Shown here: piece by piece, positions 5,615 to 6,460 of the stretch
Layout: the number at the start of each line of letters is the position of its first letter
Position numbering within the stretch: the stretch's first letter is position 1
Position numbers and translations under genes: made by a program
The notes under the pieces: model-generated
Database searches by the model: none
Told to the model about the DNA's origin: nothing
The model's input: only the letters and a program-made list of their open reading frames with translations
Assembly (NCBI GenBank): GCA_025355255.1
Contig: JANYAA010000308.1
Location: forward strand, 1-6,460
DNA: 6,460 nt
DNA from: Chloroflexota bacterium
GTDB taxonomy: Bacteria; Chloroflexota; Limnocylindria; Limnocylindrales; CSP1-4
Direction: 5' to 3'

Positions 5615-6460
5615 ATGCACAACTCGAACGCACGCCAGGCGCTCGCCCTCGCGATGGTCGCGATGGTGATCGTCGCGGGCTGCGCGAAGAATTCGGCGGC
5701 GACACCCGCCCCGACGACCGCGCCCACCACCGCGGCCACGATGGCCGCGAGTTCCGGCCCGACCGCCGCCCCCACCGCGGCCCCCACAGCGGCCGCCGCC
5801 ACCTGCAAGGGCGACGGCTCCAAGGGCACCGTCTCGCTCATGATCAACCAGTGGGTTGGCGCCGAGGCCAACGTCGCCGTCGCGCAGTGCCTGCTGCAGC
5901 AGATGGGCTACAAGGTCACCACCAACACGCTGGCCGAGGAAGTGGCCTGGCAGGGCTTCGCCACGGGCGAGGTTGACGTGATCCTCGAGAACTGGGGCCA
6001 CCCGGACCTCGAGAAGAAGTACATCACCGACCAGAAGCTGGCCCAGGACGCGGGCCCCAACGGCGTCACCGGCATCATCGGCTGGTACGTCCCGGGCTGG
6101 ATGGCGGACAAGTACCCCGACATCACCGACTGGAACAACCTCAACAAGTACGCCGACCTGTTCAAGACGGTTGAGTCCGGCGGCAAGGGCCAGTTCCTCG
6201 GCGCCGACCCGACCTTCGTCCAGTATGACCAGGCGCTGATCGACAACCTCAAGCTCAACTACAAGGTGACCTTCTCGGGCAGCGAGGCGTCGTCGATCAC
6301 CGCGTATCAGCAGGCCGACAAGAACAAGACCGCGCTCATCGGCTACTTCTACGACCCGCAGTGGCTGCAGAGCGAGATCAAGCTCGTCAAGGTGAACCTG
6401 CCGGCCTACACGGCGGGCTGCGACGCGGACCTCAAGAAGGTCGCCTGCGACTACCCGTCC
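5615..6460 (+). CDS. proX: Glycine betaine/choline-type substrate-binding lipoprotein (ProX/OpuAC-like), 3'-truncated
   Basis: This extracytoplasmic protein would capture a quaternary ammonium ligand and deliver it to the double permease. 282 residues are visible and the frame is open at the window end. Residues 1-22 are a signal peptide ending in lipobox VAG-C with C23 as the lipidated residue, so it is membrane-anchored. Residues 27-63 form a low-complexity Ala/Pro/Thr linker. The binding domain starts near residue 71 (TVSLMINQWVGAEANVAVA) and keeps family-typical blocks EEVAWQGFATGEVDVILENWGH (about 108-129) and GADPTFVQYDQALIDN (196-211). Tryptophans W80, W112, W127 and W158 are candidates for the aromatic cage that holds the trimethylammonium group (inference). 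Cysteines C64, C92, C269 and C278 may form disulphides outside the membrane. The domain is probably short of its last few dozen residues. Exact ligand (betaine, choline, carnitine, other) cannot be read from sequence. Confidence 0.93.
   Translation, partial: MHNSNARQALALAMVAMVIVAGCAKNSAATPAPTTAPTTAATMAASSGPTAAPTAAPTAAAATCKGDGSKGTVSLMINQWVGAEANVAVAQCLLQQMGYKVTTNTLAEEVAWQGFATGEVDVILENWGHPDLEKKYITDQKLAQDAGPNGVTGIIGWYVPGWMADKYPDITDWNNLNKYADLFKTVESGGKGQFLGADPTFVQYDQALIDNLKLNYKVTFSGSEASSITAYQQADKNKTALIGYFYDPQWLQSEIKLVKVNLPAYTAGCDADLKKVACDYPS

Noticed and set aside
4956..5669. A + strand 237-codon frame across the permease end and binding protein start
   Set aside because: It is an out-of-frame shadow running through two well-supported genes, with no family-like motif.
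5702..5803. Repetitive Ala/Pro/Thr coding stretch as a possible tandem DNA repeat
   Set aside because: Codons vary between units and the stretch sits just after the lipobox, so it is an ordinary lipoprotein linker rather than a DNA repeat element.

Overview
This is a GC-rich window (roughly two thirds G+C by eye) with every supportable gene on the + strand. It reads as part of a locus for acquiring and oxidising quaternary ammonium compounds (choline / glycine betaine type). The substrate-binding protein is a lipoprotein with a long Ala/Pro/Thr linker after its lipobox. That architecture, with high GC and GTG starts, is common in Chloroflexota and Actinobacteria. The lineage is inference; no rRNA or marker gene is present.

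Layout. Positions 1-1432 hold the 3' part of a GMC-family flavoprotein of the choline dehydrogenase (BetA) type; its N-terminus lies upstream of the window. After a 51-nt gap containing a 10-bp palindrome comes a DUF1638-family protein (1484-2194) with four cysteines in conserved-looking motifs. Positions 2195-2489 form the only sizeable non-coding gap. It holds four short perfect hairpins and a weak candidate promoter, and ends at a very strong Shine-Dalgarno sequence. That ribosome site serves a predicted 23-codon, Arg-rich leader ORF (2490-2561) whose stop overlaps the start of the next gene as ATGA. The ABC transporter operon follows: ProV-type ATPase (2558-3667), a fused double ProW-type permease (3664-5586, GTGA overlap with the ATPase gene), and a ProX/OpuAC-type binding lipoprotein (5615 to the window end, 3'-truncated, with its own strong ribosome site).

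How it fits together. The lipoprotein would capture a betaine- or choline-like ligand, the double permease would form the channel, and two ATPase copies would drive uptake. The GMC enzyme would oxidise choline (or a related alcohol) towards betaine aldehyde. DUF1638 proteins are, from general knowledge, often found near corrinoid-dependent methyltransferase genes for methylated amines, so this may be a catabolic (demethylating) rather than purely osmoprotective locus. That link is inference.

The least ordinary points are the coupled leader ORF, the permease whose halves align without gaps at about 49% identity (hand count), the DUF1638 neighbour, and the hairpin cluster ahead of the transporter operon. 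No mobile element, CRISPR array, tRNA or rRNA was seen.
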